From a bacterium (lineage in GTDB: Bacteria > UBA9089 > JASEGY01): a stretch of 14,038 nucleotides of DNA. The position numbers were made by a program, and so were the translations under genes. Every line of letters starts with the position of its first letter. Positions within the stretch are counted from its first letter, which is position 1. Below are positions 13,196 to 14,038 of the stretch, piece after piece. The DNA is taken from positions 1-14,038 of the forward strand of contig JASEGY010000050.1 in assembly GCA_030019105.1 (NCBI GenBank), written 5' to 3'. Below the pieces are notes generated by a model. The model saw only the letters and a program-made list of their open reading frames with translations, was not told where the DNA came from and ran no database searches.

Positions 13196-13430
13196 TCCCA
13201 AAACGTAACTGCTCAGCCACAGATTTACGCAGATTTACGCAGATATTTTTTCGTAACTACTCAGGGAGATAGGCTGAAGGCTTTTAGGGGACAGCCTACT
13301 CAGATGGATAGACTACTCAGGTAGATAGACTGAAGGGAGATAGACTGAAGGTGTAAGGCCTTCGAGATGTTTTATAGCCTTCAGCCTTCAGTCTTCAGTC
13401 TAAACAACCTGAGTAGTTACCATCTTGGGA
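13196..13430. repeat. 235-bp nested inverted repeat with GTAACTACTCAG ends
   Basis: The outer arm TCCCAAAACGTAACTGCTCAG-like sequence (13196-13216) faces CTGAGTAGTTAC...TTGGGA (13409-13430). A second GTAACTACTCAG starts at 13253, so either of two left arms can pair with the one right arm. The interior holds GATTTACGCAGATTTACGCAGA, two 15-bp AGATAGACTGAAG units, and the heptamer run GCCTTCA, GCCTTCA, GTCTTCA (13377-13397) on the opposite arm. It shares its ends and the inner GGCTGAAG motif with the 47-bp element at 1387-1433. No target duplication or ORF is seen. This element fills the first part of the 610-bp gap after the metalloprotease-like gene. Confidence 0.8.
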
Positions 13431-13532
13431 CACTACGGGAGAAGTGTGCCCAAATTTTAGCCGCCCAACCTCTTTGACTGCCCGATTCCCCAAATTATTC
13501 CCCAAATCTTTTTCTTTCCCTCAACTTTTCAC

Positions 13533-13562
13533 TTGACTTGCCCAATTTCTATATACTATAAT
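13533..13562 (+). promoter_or_regulatory. Sigma-70-like promoter
   Basis: TTGACT (13533-13538) and TATAAT (13557-13562) are spaced 18 bp apart. The flanks resemble the promoter at 195-223. Transcription would start near 13569 and meet the terminator-like hairpin at 13641 about 70-100 nt later, before the small gene at 13799. Confidence 0.5.
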
Positions 13563-13568
13563 CCAAAA

Positions 13569-13672
13569 TCAGTGGGCTCAAAGCACCAAAAACCATCTAC
13601 AGAACCCTTGATTTGCTTAATGAAAATATTACGATTGAAGCCGCCTTTCTAAAGAGGCGGTGAATTTTTTGA
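13569..13672 (+). ncRNA. Candidate small RNA or attenuated leader
   Basis: A sigma-70-like promoter and an intrinsic-terminator-like hairpin lie about 100 nt apart, with no ribosome-binding site or convincing ORF between. This could give a free small RNA of about 100 nt, or a leader that controls read-through into the small gene at 13799. One frame reads TIYRTLDLLNE..., faintly like a transposase piece, so a relic is the alternative. No known RNA family is recognised. Confidence 0.3.
13641..13671 (+). terminator. Intrinsic terminator-like hairpin
   Basis: CCGCCTTT (13641-13648) pairs with AAGAGGCGG-type sequence up to 13660, an 8-bp stem with one G-T pair and a 4-nt loop. It is followed by TGAATTTTTT, a run of six T starting 5 nt after the stem. 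Confidence 0.5.
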
Positions 13673-13798
13673 AACAGGATAAAAATAATGGCTAAGGCAA
13701 AAAATTTCGACCTGTGCAAACGGAAAATTTCACTAAGAATATATAGGTTTCTGCCGATAGTAGTAATGATGAAACATCTTTAGTAAGGAGGAACTACT

Positions 13799-14008
13799 AT
13801 GACAGAACCAAATGTTAAAGAAGAGATGGTAGGAAGCTATAAGATTAAGGTTAATGTAGAGATAGTGGAGTGTCCTAAGTCTGAACCTGGCGCTCCGATA
13901 AAAAAGGAAGATGGATGTTTTGAGATGAATATTACGGAAAGACAGGCGATAAGCATAGACAAATGTGAAAAAGCGCTTTTAGAGACCGTGACTAACAAAA
14001 ACGCCTAA
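13799..14008 (+). CDS. Small protein of unknown function
   Basis: A 69-residue protein, not recognised. The ribosome-binding site AAGGAGG (13785-13791) lies 7 nt before the ATG and makes expression credible. The sequence is hydrophilic (VGSYKIKVNVEIVECPKSEP, then DGCFEMNITERQAISIDKCE), predicted beta then alpha, with three Cys (in VECP, DGCF and DKCE) that could bind metal or form disulphides. There is no signal peptide, membrane helix or toxin-antitoxin hallmark. The end NKNA followed by TAA is abrupt, and a neighbouring frame stays open to the window edge, so a C-terminal frameshift from a longer form cannot be excluded. The region between the terminator at 13641 and this gene holds no other feature I can support. 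Confidence 0.6.
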   Translation: MTEPNVKEEMVGSYKIKVNVEIVECPKSEPGAPIKKEDGCFEMNITERQAISIDKCEKALLETVTNKNA

Positions 14009-14038
14009 AGTTTTGGCCCTGACTCGAAGAAATCCGAG

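Noticed and set aside
13574..13663. Possible transposase relic (KTIYRTLDLLNENITIEAAF)
   Set aside because: It is 29 codons with no start or ribosome-binding site, too short to assign; kept only as an alternative to the small-RNA reading.

Overview
The window comes from an uncultured-looking Gram-negative bacterium of moderate G+C. The support is two lipoprotein signal peptides, Sec signal peptides, an outer-membrane beta-barrel ending in an aromatic residue, and a sigma-54 two-component pair. The phylum cannot be fixed from the sequence. All nine real genes lie on the + strand. There are no rRNA or tRNA genes, no CRISPR array and no intact transposase, but the intergenic space is packed with small repeats and non-autonomous mobile elements.

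Layout. Bases 1-1552 hold no intact gene. They contain a sigma-70-like promoter, a 101-bp palindromic repeat, a G+C-rich gene fragment, a hairpin repeat, a 130-bp miniature element with ISL3-like ends, a near-perfect sigma-54 promoter, a 207-bp miniature element and two further inverted repeats. Next come a large lipoprotein with six carboxypeptidase-regulatory-like (Ig-like) domains and a Cys-rich C-terminus (1553-4126) and a lipoprotein serpin (4436-5680). These are followed by a probable envelope/regulatory run: an exported protein of unknown function (5949-6635), a beta-barrel protein (6857-8023), a membrane histidine kinase (8034-9419), an NtrC-type sigma-54 activator (9523-10836) and an exported coiled-coil protein (10853-11635). 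After these lie an acidic protein with a SprA-related HExxH putative metalloprotease core (11812-13188), a 610-bp repeat-rich gap with a promoter and terminator about 100 bp apart, and a small orphan protein (13799-14008).

How the parts may work together. The kinase would sense an envelope signal and phosphorylate the activator, which acts only on sigma-54 promoters. The only good -24/-12 promoter seen lies at 1093-1110 and points at the lipoprotein/serpin genes, so these surface proteins are plausible targets (inference).

Most unusual features: (i) three nearly identical 207-208 bp miniature elements, each with its own perfect 8-bp target duplication and each lying upstream of a gene for an exported protein; (ii) 7-bp tandem arrays of different sequence at five or more places, some paired into hairpins and one inserted in frame into a signal peptide, where gain or loss of a unit would shift the frame.
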